A stretch of DNA of 7,653 bases from Collinsella aerofaciens (GCF_028209885.1 NZ_JAQLEM010000054.1:1-7653), one strand, 5' to 3'. Numbered from the stretch's first letter, positions 1 through 6,078 are shown. Translations and numbers: made by a program. Notes: generated by a model from the sequence alone, not told the origin.

Positions 1-96
1 GCCTGGGGTCCCTCATATACGGCCCTCCCGTCTCTCGCGCCCCTCCCGGAACTGTCCACATCAGTGTAGCCAATCCAGACGGCGTCGCACAGGTTC
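1..96. other. Unassigned left edge
   Basis: I cannot assign this stretch. The + frame used by the neighbouring IS30-type fragment is closed here by a stop at 67-69, so that fragment begins further right. One minus-strand frame is open across the edge and reads like protein (residues such as AVWIGYTDVD), but it has no recognisable domain and runs out of the window. It could be the end of another gene or mobile element. Confidence 0.3.
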
Positions 97-246
97 GTGA
101 CGGCGCCGAAGTCCAGGCGCGGCGAGCGCGTCGACGGCTCGGCCGACCTGTCGGCGGCCTGCCCGCGCCTGGCGGCGTGGCCGCGCTGCTGCAACGGGTG
201 CGGCCGGTACCGTGCGATCGGCTGCAAGCGCCGCCCGCACGTATTC
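97..246 (+). pseudogene. IS30-family transposase fragment (Cys-rich segment)
   Basis: About 50 codons of GC-rich coding sequence with a cysteine pattern (ACPRLAAWPRCCNGC...GCKRRPHVF) that resembles the Cys-containing segment of many IS30-family transposases, typically CxxLxxWPYVCNGC followed by KRxxVYY. The helix-turn-helix region before it and the DDE catalytic domain after it are both missing. The frame stays open to 327, but from about 247 the sequence is the terminal region of an IS21-type element, so the match stops exactly where the second element starts. The GTG at 97 is only the first possible in-frame start and probably not a real one. The family call rests on motif memory; the truncation is seen directly. 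Confidence 0.5.
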
Positions 247-331
247 TGTGTTTCGTCAAGAGGATTTGAGCAAAAAGAGCATCGGAAATTGAGCAGTCGC
301 AGCATCGGAAGCGCGCACGCTTTTTGAGCGG
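247..331. repeat. Terminal repeat region of the IS21-type element
   Basis: This lies directly downstream of the istB stop and begins with TGTG. It contains the direct repeat AGCATCGGAA at 278-287 and 301-310, and GAGCA three times (268-272, 277-281, 291-295). Multiple short terminal repeats and a TGT end are usual for IS21-family elements. The opposite end of the element, beyond istA, is not present, so the target duplication cannot be read. Confidence 0.6.
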
Positions 332-1074
332 CTAGCCCTCCTGCATGAGGGCATGGCGGACGCGGTAGGACTCGCCGCGGAACTGGACGAGCCTCCCGTG
401 GTGGACGATGCGGTCGATCAGGGCGGCGGCCATCTGGTCGTCCCCGAACACCGCCCACACCTGCTGAACTCCAGGTTCGTGGTGAATACCACCGACTGCC
501 TCTCGTATGCGTCGGCGAGGACCTGGAAGAGCAGCCTCGCCCCGTCCGCGTCGAGCGGGAGAAACCCGAGCTCGTCGATGACGAGCAGGCGGGCCTTGCC
601 GATGATTGCGGCCTCCCGGTCGAGCCTCCCGTCGTCGCGGGCGCGCCTCAGGCGCATCACGAGCGAGGACGCCGTGAAGAAGCGCGCCTCGAGCCTCCTC
701 TCGCACGCCAGCGCGCAGAGGGCCGACGCCATGTGCGTCTTGCCGGTGCCGACGTCGCCCATGAGCACGAGGTCCTCCCTGCGCTCGACGAAGTCGAGCG
801 CGAGCAGCGACTCGCGCCCCATGCCCTCCGGCCACGACACGGCCGACCAGTCGTAGCCGTCGAAGGTCTTGGGCGCCGGCAGCGCGCAGCGCCTGAGCAG
901 CGTCGCGCGCTTCGAGGCCTCGCGGCTGGACCTCTCCGCCTCGAGGTAGCCCGCCAGGTACTCCACCTGCTTCGGGGTGCCGAGCCTCGACCACTCCTCC
1001 AGGACGGCGGTGGTGAGCGAGCACGACCGCCCGGCCTCCACGACCCTGCGGGCCAGCTCCTCGCTAGCTGCCAT
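332..1074 (-). pseudogene. istB: IstB-like AAA+ ATPase of an IS21-family element, frameshifted
   Basis: IstB is the helper ATPase that loads the IstA transposase on target DNA. From the ATG at 1074 the protein has an N-terminal helical region, a Walker A motif GDVGTGKTH (residues 106-114), a Walker B motif LLVIDELG (163-170) and the sensor stretch FTTNLEFSR. After about residue 206 the family sequence continues in another frame (VFGDDQMAAALIDR, then HHGRLVQFRGESYR) and stops at 332. The break is near 456-460, next to a GGG run on the coding strand. One additional G would give SRCGAVFGDDQM, the expected family sequence, so this looks like a single-base loss. The full product would be about 247 residues, normal for IstB. 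The start overlaps the istA end by 11 nt, as usual in IS21 operons. Confidence 0.9.
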
Positions 1075-1186
1075 CGGCGACCGCCCCCTTCAGGAACCCG
1101 TCGTAGACCGACAGGTCGGCCCCGCCGGCCCCGCCGAGAGGGCGCGCGCAGAGAGGGGCGATGCCCCGCTGGCCTAGCCTAAGGGC
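1064..1186 (-). pseudogene. istA: 3' remnant of istA (IS21-family transposase)
   Basis: The frame that ends with TAG at 1064-1066 overlaps the istB ATG by 11 nt, the normal istA/istB arrangement. Its last residues (ADLSVYDGFLKGAVADGS) resemble an IstA tail of the type DLxxYDxLL. Further upstream the frame stays open to 1297 but shows no transposase motifs; the DDE catalytic core and the HTH are absent. The exact boundary with unrelated DNA is uncertain, and 1186 is an estimate. The element has therefore lost most of its transposase and cannot move by itself. Confidence 0.5.
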
Positions 1187-1404
1187 GAAAACGGAATAGA
1201 CGGACCGACCGTCCGGCTGAGTCTGGGAAGAGGTGCCGGGCGGCGGGCGGAGCATGGCCACCGGACCCATCGAAACACATCTCCACCGTTCCTTCAACTG
1301 GGAAAACGACGCCCCGTGGCCTGAATGGGGCCTCGGGGGCGTTCGGCTAACTGCGGGAACGGCCTATCCGCTCAATGTGTTCGGCTGAGATCGGAAATCA
1401 ACCA

Positions 1405-1410
1405 TATTAT
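1405..1410 (+). promoter_or_regulatory. Possible -10 box of the winged-helix gene
   Basis: TATTAT sits about 50 nt before the start codon in an AT-richer patch. No good -35 hexamer is found at normal spacing; TTCGGC at 1380-1385 is weak and 19 nt away. Tentative. Confidence 0.3.
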
Positions 1411-1447
1411 GGGCACAGTCGGCAATTGGGTTGGATAGCCTCGCACC

Positions 1448-1452
1448 GGAGG
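1448..1452 (+). promoter_or_regulatory. Ribosome binding site GGAGG
   Basis: GGAGG lies 7 nt before the ATG at 1460 and fixes that start codon for the winged-helix gene. Confidence 0.8.
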
Positions 1453-1459
1453 AATCAAC

Positions 1460-1915
1460 ATGAGTACAAGTAGCTACAAACCGCAAAAAGGCCGTGGCCT
1501 CCCGTGGCCTTTAGACACGGACGCTCCATCGGTTGCCGATCAGGCCGAGACGCCTAGCGAGATGGAGGCGGCGCTTGACGTTCGACAGGATGAGATTGCA
1601 AAGAGCGAGATCCTGAGTGGAATCAACAGGCCATCCTACGACTCATTATTTGCGGTCGCGAAGAATCGCGTCCAGCTTGCGATTCTGATCATGATTTGCT
1701 CCTTCCAGACGTCCAAAGGGCCTAATAGGAAGGATGCCAACGGAAAAGAACTTACAAAAGGTCTTTTCATGCGTCAGGACAAGCTCGAAAAAAAGTCTGT
1801 TCGACTCAACCGACTGTATCGAAAGCTCTGGGCGAGCTGGCTCATCGAGGCATCATCATGAAGACCGATGGGGTGTGGGTCATCGTTTGGGCTCAGCTCG
1901 ATATTCAAGCGCGTG
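1460..1915 (+). pseudogene. Winged-helix DNA-binding protein, RepL-like, frame broken at A7
   Basis: In the starting frame the gene encodes 133 residues and stops at 1861. An Asp/Glu-rich N-terminus is followed by a helix (NRVQLAILIMIC) and then MRQDKLEKK at about residues 104-112. At the run of seven A (1788-1794) the -1 frame continues with VCSTQPTVSKALGELAHRG and then IIMKTDGVWVIV, a textbook winged HTH: recognition helix QPTVSKALGEL and a beta wing. The full protein must therefore be read across a -1 shift or from an A8 tract. A terminal wHTH after a long N-terminal helix resembles RepL-type plasmid replication initiators or MarR-like regulators; which one is not settled. After about 1915 the -1 frame enters GC-rich DNA antisense to the neighbouring gene, so the 3' end looks truncated. 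Its GC is lower than in the flanking genes. Confidence 0.65.
1789..1795 (+). other. Slippery heptamer A AAA AAG in the zero frame
   Basis: The zero-frame codons are GAA AAA AAG, so the heptamer is A_AAA_AAG, the same as the -1 frameshift site of E. coli dnaX. A Shine-Dalgarno-like AGGA lies at 1776-1779, 9 nt upstream, as in dnaX. A short inverted repeat GAGC-TG-GCTC lies about 35 nt downstream, too weak and too far to count as a clear stimulator. It could be a programmed site or simply a one-base loss from A8. Confidence 0.5.
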
Positions 1916-2389
1916 AGGCCGGATGGGATCCGCGCGCGGACGCGGGCGGCGAGGTCGGACGTGAAAGCCGGACCGCAGAGGTATCGAGCGCACGCGGCCA
2001 GGGCCTCGAGGGCGCCTGGCGGGTAGGGAGATCCGAGCATGAGGCAGGACAACGCGCAGGCCCGCGAAAGGTTCACGAGCTCCCCCGCGACGCGGCTGGA
2101 CCCTCGGCTGCCCCTCGTAAAGGATGCAGAAGACACGGTCGAGGTCCGACGGTTCGACCAGGCTGTACCGGCAGTCCGCGTACAGTGCGCAGCCCCTCCC
2201 GCGCGGGTCGCCGTCCGAGTCCTCATCCGGCTCATGATGGCGCACCTCAACCCAAAGGCCCTCCAACACGTCGTCGAACCCGAAATCGAGCTCCGCCTGG
2301 ACGCTCTCGCCGAGCGCATCGCCCAGGGCGAGCTCCGGCACCTTCGTCACACGGCCGTCCAGCCACTTAATCTCTGTCATCGCGCGCAT
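1900..2389 (-). pseudogene. Hypothetical protein gene, frameshifted, 3' end lost
   Basis: I do not recognise the family. The ATG at 2389 is preceded by a GGAAGGGG ribosome site (2398-2405, spacing 8), giving MRAMTEIKWLDGRV at the N-terminus and then an acidic region (FGFDDVLEGLW, HHEPDEDSDGD). Up to FCILYEG (about 2110) the frame is convincing. Beyond that, sensible sequence (RVAGELVNLSRACALSCLML, then GALEALAACARYLCGPAF) continues in the +1 frame. Removing one G from the GGGG next to YEG joins them as YEGSRGSSRVAGEL. The second frame runs on, antisense to the winged-helix gene, until a stop at 1774-1776. The GC drop near 1900-1920 suggests the true 3' end was cut off at a junction. It converges with the winged-helix gene. 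Confidence 0.5.
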
Positions 2390-2585
2390 GGTGCAAGCCC
2401 CTTCCGACACGGGATTGTCAGCTCAACCCGACCCTTACCCATACGGACGAACATAACTCGCCAGGGGGAAGCCCCTGAAGGCCGTGCGCCACAACATGAG
2501 GCCGAATCCGCCCCGGCTGGACAGGCCAACAACGAAGGAGCACACGGAACCGGCGCGGCGTTACAACCGTCCCGGCAAGCGTGTC

Positions 2586-2597
2586 ACTTGGCCAAGT
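2586..2597. repeat. Perfect 12-bp palindrome ACTTGGCCAAGT
   Basis: Fully self-complementary, about 200 nt upstream of the minus-strand hypothetical gene. The size fits a dimeric repressor site, but no partner site of the same sequence was found. Confidence 0.4.
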
Positions 2598-2664
2598 CAT
2601 GATGCCGACAAACCCGGAAATGCTCCAACGGAGCGCCGAACGAGCGTAACAATATAAAGCCGTG

Positions 2665-2676
2665 CAACACGTGTTG
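2665..2676. repeat. Perfect 12-bp palindrome CAACACGTGTTG
   Basis: Fully self-complementary, 67 nt from the previous palindrome and different in sequence. AATATAAA at 2651-2658, just upstream, could be a -10 region on the + strand, but no gene follows in that direction. Confidence 0.4.
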
Positions 2677-2889
2677 GACGACCGGAACATCCCAAACAAA
2701 GGCCTGTAGGTCCCACCTTCAAGCCCAATAGCAAAATGTGCATCAGCGGATTTGCAGCGATACAAGTCTCAACCGTCACCATCACACCGCAGCGCGCCCA
2801 GTCCCACTCATCCTACTGCAAATGTCCCAGAACGAGAAAACGACCAGCTTAACATGCCAACCTTTATATCCGCACGCGCGTAATTCAAC

Positions 2890-3549
2890 TCATAAGGACC
2901 GGCTATCCCTTACCTGTGACACAATCTCAAACGCACAGAACAGAATCATCAGTCCAATCATCGCATAAGAGGCAGCCGAACCTTCAAGCACTATTCCACA
3001 AAGAACAATCTCCGCGCAGCCAATAAGAACTGTTATCAGGCGCTCTGCCTTTTTGCTCTCGGCGCTCGCATAAAAAGGCGGCAAAGTGCACAAGATCACA
3101 TATAGCCCGGGAAGGGAATACAGGATCGATAGTCCAAGTCCCCCATCAACCGCAGTGCTTTGCGTAAGAATCAACTGAACCCAAACGGCAATTTTCACTG
3201 AGCAGGTTGTCGATAAAAGAAGACTAGAAATATAGCACGCAACAAAGTCCCGTCGCATTCGAGCAGAGAAATCCGCGAACTCTCTTCGCCGCGTGGAAAC
3301 AATAAGGTACACAGAAATTGCAATAGAACCAATCAGAGAAAACAGCGGAACAACCAGCAATTCAAGCTTATTACCCCATCGATCAACCACACCCCCACTC
3401 CAATGAGCGGGAATTGTATCAGGGAGGACTGACCAAGCCGCCCATAGAATCAGAAATGGAAGAATAGAGAGGATGAAAGATGATAACACTGCAGTAGTTT
3501 TTTTGAGGCTCTCATCGATTCCGCATCTCCTTGCGCGCCCACATTCCAC
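2890..3549 (-). CDS. DUF1648-domain (SdpI-like) integral membrane protein
   Basis: The signature LPDTIPAHWSGGVVDRWGNK (about residues 42-61) is typical of DUF1648, the N-terminal domain of SdpI-type immunity and signalling membrane proteins; PxHW is the family hallmark. One hydrophobic helix precedes it (VLSSFILSILPFLILWAAW) and about five follow, so the protein sits in the inner membrane with the motif on a loop between helices 1 and 2. The length (about 207-219 aa) is near that of SdpI. The GTG at 3549 has no well-spaced ribosome site. A good AAGGAG (3527-3532) instead precedes the ATG at 3515, whose frame joins the protein only through a -1 shift at the A7 run (3498-3504), giving MRASKKTTAV. 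Either the start is GTG or the gene has lost one A. No ArsR-type partner gene, as in sdpRI, is visible. GC is lower than in its neighbours, suggesting transfer. Confidence 0.75.
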   Translation of the reverse strand: MECGRARRCGIDESLKKTTAVLSSFILSILPFLILWAAWSVLPDTIPAHWSGGVVDRWGNKLELLVVPLFSLIGSIAISVYLIVSTRRREFADFSARMRRDFVACYISSLLLSTTCSVKIAVWVQLILTQSTAVDGGLGLSILYSLPGLYVILCTLPPFYASAESKKAERLITVLIGCAEIVLCGIVLEGSAASYAMIGLMILFCAFEIVSQVRDSRSL

Positions 3550-3616
3550 TCCGCCTTAAATCAAGTATACGTTTTGGAACGGGATGTCACTCCGAACGCC
3601 TTACCCTCTTAGTGTG

Positions 3617-3633
3617 AATGCCGCTGCGGCATT
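3617..3633. promoter_or_regulatory. Upstream inverted repeat of cassette 1
   Basis: AATGCCG-CTG-CGGCATT, a perfect 7-bp stem with a 3-nt loop, ends 70 nt before the first ATG of cassette 1. Inverted repeats with the same TGCCG/CGGCA core sit at the same distance before cassettes 2 and 3, so this is probably a shared operator or structured leader element, not a terminator (no T-run). Confidence 0.55.
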
Positions 3634-3634
3634 G

Positions 3635-3665
3635 TTGACTCATCCTTAGTAATCGCGTCTATCCT
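3635..3665 (+). promoter_or_regulatory. Possible promoter of cassette 1
   Basis: TTGACT (3635-3640) and TATCCT (3660-3665) with a 19-nt spacer; an alternative -10 TCTATC gives 17. The -10-like TATCCT aligns with TACGCT in cassettes 2 and 3 at nearly the same distance (38-41 nt) from the first ATG, and in each case the inverted repeat abuts the -35 zone. Confidence 0.4.
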
Positions 3666-3690
3666 CTGCAGCATCAGCCAAAGCAATCCG

Positions 3691-3697
3691 AGAGGAG
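3691..3697 (+). promoter_or_regulatory. Ribosome binding site AGAGGAG of cassette 1
   Basis: Spaced 6 nt from the first ATG (3704) and 10 nt from the second (3708), so both overlapping starts are within reach, the first at better spacing. Confidence 0.65.
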
Positions 3698-3703
3698 CCG
3701 CAC

Positions 3704-4668
3704 ATGCATGCAGCGGAAATTCCTTTCGGGGGGGGGTATCTCCCAGATTTACCCGCCGCCCGAAGGGGCAGTCGACAGTCGAGTACGTACTGATCATCGC
3801 GATCATCGTCCTGGTGGTGCTGATCGCGGGACCGTGGGTCTCGTCGGCGATCACAAACCAGTTCAACACGGTGGCGGGGACGCTCGGCAACGGAATCTCA
3901 AAGGGGATCTGGGAGTCGGGCGGCACGGGCGGCGGCAACGGGTCGTTGACCGACGCCGACATCGTGGACCCCGTTCACGGGATAGCGTTCGCCGTGTACT
4001 CGGAGGACGACCACAGCCTCATGTTCTACAAGCGCCGCGGGGTCCCCAGAGTCGGTGACATGCTCAACAGCCGCCGCGTGACGGCGGTGTATACGGGGTT
4101 CGAAAATGGATACGCCACCGCGACCGTGGGAAACGACGGCAAGACGACTGCCCCCTGGTGGCCTAACAGAAATAATATCGTGGCCGTAAAGGCCATTGGC
4201 GATGGCATAGAAATCCACTCGTTGGCATTTTGCTTTCAGTACATGGAGAACTGCAAGAGCTTTGATCTGGCAAAGTTCGACATGTCGAACTGCACAAATC
4301 TGCAGCACGCATTCGCGTATTGCGGCAATGCGACTTCCTTCAGTATTTCAAGCTGGGATACGTCCTCGGTCGTCGAATTCGACTCGGCGCTCAAAAACCT
4401 TTACAAGGTCGAGGAGATTGACATCCCCGGATGGTCGACGCGGAAAGCCGGCGATTTACGTCTCCTTTTTTCCACCGACAGTTCGCTGAAAAGCGTGAAA
4501 TTTGGACCAGGGTGGAAGACCTCAGATGTTATGGATATGCTCGGCATGTTTAGCTATTGCAAAAATCTAAACCTCGACTGTTCCGATTGGAATGTCCCAA
4601 CCTATGCCAATCATAGTGACTTCAATCACTGCGCCCCCGGCGTTATCCTCCCGAAGGCGTGGCAGTAG
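3704..4668 (+). pseudogene. Cassette 1: pilin-signal BspA-like (DUF285) surface protein, out of frame at G9
   Basis: With one more G in the tract, the ATG at 3704 would read through to 4668 (about 321 aa). The leader ends RRPKG and is followed by QSTVEYVLI, the Flp/class III prepilin cleavage pattern (cut after G22, Glu at +5). Next come a hydrophobic helix (IAIIVLVVLIAG), the conserved WVSSAITNQFNTVAG, and a Gly-rich linker to about residue 85. Then comes a BspA-type leader region (AVYSEDDHSLMFYKRRGVPR, VGDMLN, VYTGFE) and degenerate DUF285/leucine-rich repeats from about 185 (FDLAKFDMSNCTNLQHAF, SSWDTSSV, MFSYCKNL). The product is likely a membrane-anchored or pilus-associated surface adhesin. 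As written, G9 puts both ATGs out of frame: the first gives 29 residues and stops at 3791, and the second is in the third frame. So it is phase-OFF, or an assembly miscount. Confidence 0.75.
3728..3736 (+). repeat. Poly-G tract (G9) in cassette 1 leader
   Basis: An uninterrupted run of nine G, 24 nt after the A of the first ATG. Counts of 1 mod 3 (7, 10) put the pilin frame in register with ATG-1; counts of 2 mod 3 (8, 11) with ATG-2 at 3708; multiples of 3 with neither. G9 is thus the silent register. Confidence 0.85.
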
Positions 4669-4714
4669 GTCTGAAGAAACAAAACGGCAAGCAGTTTATG
4701 TGGCGCGGGCACCC

Positions 4715-4738
4715 GTGCCGCCGTTGCCTCAGCGGCAC
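4715..4738. promoter_or_regulatory. Upstream inverted repeat of cassette 2
   Basis: GTGCCGC and GCGGCAC, a perfect 7-bp stem with a 10-nt loop, ending 75 nt before the first ATG of cassette 2. It lies only 47 nt after the cassette 1 stop codon and shares its core with the repeats before cassettes 1 and 3. Confidence 0.55.
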
Positions 4739-4766
4739 GTTACGGGCTAGTCGGTTCGATTTAACG

Positions 4767-4772
4767 TACGCT
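4767..4772 (+). promoter_or_regulatory. Possible -10 box of cassette 2 (TACGCT)
   Basis: Identical to the hexamer before cassette 3 and 41 nt before the first ATG. A -35 is unclear: TTACGG at 4740-4745 is 21 nt away. The palindrome TGCATGCA at 4774-4781 follows directly and recurs over the start codons (4815-4822). Confidence 0.35.
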
Positions 4773-4838
4773 CTGCATGCAATATCAATCCCCATGCGAA
4801 GGGCGTGTCGCATATGCATGCAGCGGCAATTAACCTTC

Positions 4839-4848
4839 GGGGGGTGGG
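4839..4848 (+). repeat. Interrupted G tract (G6-T-G3) in cassette 2 leader
   Basis: Same position as the G9 and G12 tracts of the sister genes, but interrupted by a T, which should make slippage much rarer. Register: in frame with ATG-2 only. Losing one G would bring ATG-1 into frame. Confidence 0.75.
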
Positions 4849-5088
4849 TATCTCCTAGGAATACCCGCCTCCGAGGCCAAGGAGCCATCGAGTACGTTCT
4901 GGTCATCGCGATTATCGTCCTGGTTGTGATGATAGCCGGCCCTTGGGTCTCGTCGGCAATCAGGAACCAGTTCAACACGGTGGCGGGAGTATTGGTAAAC
5001 GGGACAGCAGGTGGGACTTGGGAACCGAGCGGTTCCGGCAGCGGTAACGGCGCGGGTTCCGCGACCGTCCAGGCGGCGCTCGCCAAGG

Positions 5089-5110
5089 ACGCGAAGGACA
5101 CGCGAAGGAC
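5089..5110 (+). repeat. 11-bp tandem duplication in cassette 2
   Basis: ACGCGAAGGAC occurs twice in direct succession. Cassette 3 has a single unit at the matching place (KDAKDWTL). Eleven extra bases shift the frame, and exact removal restores it. This is a typical slippage product and, unlike a homopolymer miscount, an unlikely sequencing error. Confidence 0.9.
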
Positions 5111-5567
5111 TGGACCCTCGGTGAGCAGAAGGCAGTTGCCGAGGACATCGCCGCCAAGGGCGAGGCGTCGCCCGCTTACGCCAAGGCGAAGGCCGCGATG
5201 GATGCCGGCACCGAGTTCTCGATGAAGCTCACCGATGGCAAGACGCTGACTTACCGCATTATCGGCATCAATCATGATGACCCTGCAGGCGGATCCGGCA
5301 AGGCGGGCCTCACGTTCCTCACCACCACGACGGGCATTTGGTCCCCCATGAACGCGATTGACACCAACGCCGGCGGTTGGGAGAAGTCTGAACTCCGTCA
5401 GAAAATGAACTCCGGCAAGATCTGGAATCTGATGCCCTCCGATTTCCAGTCCAAGGTGAAGGCCGTCAAAAAGCTATCGAACAATGTCGGGGGCGGTGAT
5501 GAGAACAAGAACGCCGCCGTGACGGCTACCTCGGACAAGCTGTTCCTGCTCAGCTACTCTGAGATCG

Positions 5568-5573
5568 CCCCCC
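5568..5573 (+). repeat. Six-C run breaking cassette 2
   Basis: With five C the DUF6273 frame continues uninterrupted to 5816; with six it ends at 5657-5659. A one-base gain, either mutation, phase-variable tract or base-calling error. Confidence 0.75.
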
Positions 5574-5825
5574 ACCTCCTATTGGGCATCCTATCCCTGG
5601 ACTTCCTCCGAGGGCACCCAGTACGAGGCCTTCAAAGGCAAGGTGACGGAGAACTATAATCCCAACTCTGCCATTGCCATTGGCAGCGGTTGGTGGGAGC
5701 GTTCGGTGTTTCCGAACGCCTCGAAGGGCTTCCTCCATGTCGACAGCAGCGGCAATCCGTCGGACAGCAACTCCGCGCCGGGCTGGTTTTGCGTCTCCCC
5801 CGCCTGGTGCTTCTAGCTTGTCTAG

Positions 5826-5835
5826 CGCAAAGCCC
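5826..5835 (+). repeat. Shared 3' flank of cassettes 2 and 3 (CGCAAAGCCC)
   Basis: The same 10 bases occur 9 nt after the cassette 2 stop and 10 nt after the cassette 3 stop (7558-7567), following a similar TGCTTCT at the end of both genes. Conserved 3' flanks suggest duplication of whole cassettes. A weak AAAGC...GCTTT pairing followed by CTTTT could act as a poor terminator after cassette 2. Confidence 0.5.
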
Positions 5836-6078
5836 GCGTTACCCCGCGCGTGCTTTCTTTTGGCGACCGAACGAACGGCTTCAGGTTCATGGCACGGGTA
5901 GTCGGATTGAAGAGAAATGGGGTCATACAGCGGCTCTCAGAGCGCCTGCCGTACTCCCCCGCCATTACCTCTGCTGCGTCCTCGTATAGAGTCCATCCTG
6001 CTTGGTGTTTCGAGTTCGGGGCGTATACGGTGGGTGGATAATGGATTCACTTCGATGACGGCGTTTACGGGAGCGACC
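5836..6078. other. Inter-cassette stretch, possible DUF6273 remnant
   Basis: No intact gene. A + frame ending at 6041 contains SSYRVHPAWCFEF (about 5975-6020), reminiscent of the VxPAxCF ending of DUF6273 proteins; the preceding residues do not match, so at most this is a decayed tail of another cassette. The region may also carry the antitoxin promoter; GGATAATGG at about 6036 includes a -10-like TAAT but no clear -35. Confidence 0.3.

Larger units (their letters stand above)
1187..1459. other. Intergenic region upstream of the winged-helix gene, with a hairpin
   Basis: No gene is supported here. It contains a strong imperfect inverted repeat at 1310-1341: CGCCCCG pairs with CGGGGGCG (one bulged G), GGCC pairs with GGCC, and the loop is about 7 nt. 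No T-run follows, so it is not a typical intrinsic terminator. The motif GTTCGGCT occurs near 1341 and again near 1379. I saw no tRNA and no clear iteron array. Confidence 0.4.
2390..2889. other. Non-coding stretch with palindromes
   Basis: No convincing gene in 500 bases; the open frames here have protein-unlike composition and no motif. A perfect short hairpin CAGGGG-GAAG-CCCCTG lies at 2462-2477 without a T-run. Two perfect 12-bp palindromes lie at 2586-2597 and 2665-2676 (separate entries). The base composition falls toward the right, merging into the low-GC DUF1648 gene. It may hold promoter elements of the minus-strand gene that starts at 2389, but I could not define them. Confidence 0.45.
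4818..5816 (+). pseudogene. Cassette 2: pilin-signal DUF6273 surface protein, two frame breaks
   Basis: The second ATG (4818) is in frame with the pilin signal; the first (4814) stops after 14 codons at 4856. Leader RLRG, then QGAIEYVLV (cut after G20), a hydrophobic helix, WVSSAIRNQFNTVAG, a Gly/Ser linker, then a helical stretch (ALAKDAKD). An 11-bp tandem duplication (5089-5110) then shifts the frame; removing it restores DWTLGEQKAVAEDIAAKGEA and the DUF6273 domain (MKLTDGKTLTYRIIGINHDD, GGWEKSELRQKMNSGKIWNL). At a six-C run (5568-5573) the frame shifts again; with five C it continues as APTSYWASYPWTSSEG to SPAWCF and TAG at 5814-5816. The repaired length is 328 aa, close to cassette 3. 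DUF6273 has no known biochemical role to me. The ribosome site (GAAGGG near 4798-4803) is weaker and 14 nt from this ATG. Probably a silent cassette or an inactivated gene. Confidence 0.75.

Noticed and set aside
278..310. CRISPR-like repeat (AGCATCGGAA twice)
   Set aside because: Only two short units, next to istB; fits IS21 terminal repeats.
332..856. Long + strand open frames opposite istB
   Set aside because: Antisense shadows of GC-rich coding DNA; the minus strand carries the recognisable ATPase motifs.
1858..2602. Long + strand frames opposite the minus-strand hypothetical gene
   Set aside because: Arg/Pro/Ala-rich low-complexity translations typical of shadow frames; only the first part (to about 1915) matters, as the continuation of the winged helix.
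2418..2785. Minus-strand open frames upstream of the hypothetical gene
   Set aside because: Composition unlike protein, no motif, no ribosome site; treated as non-coding.
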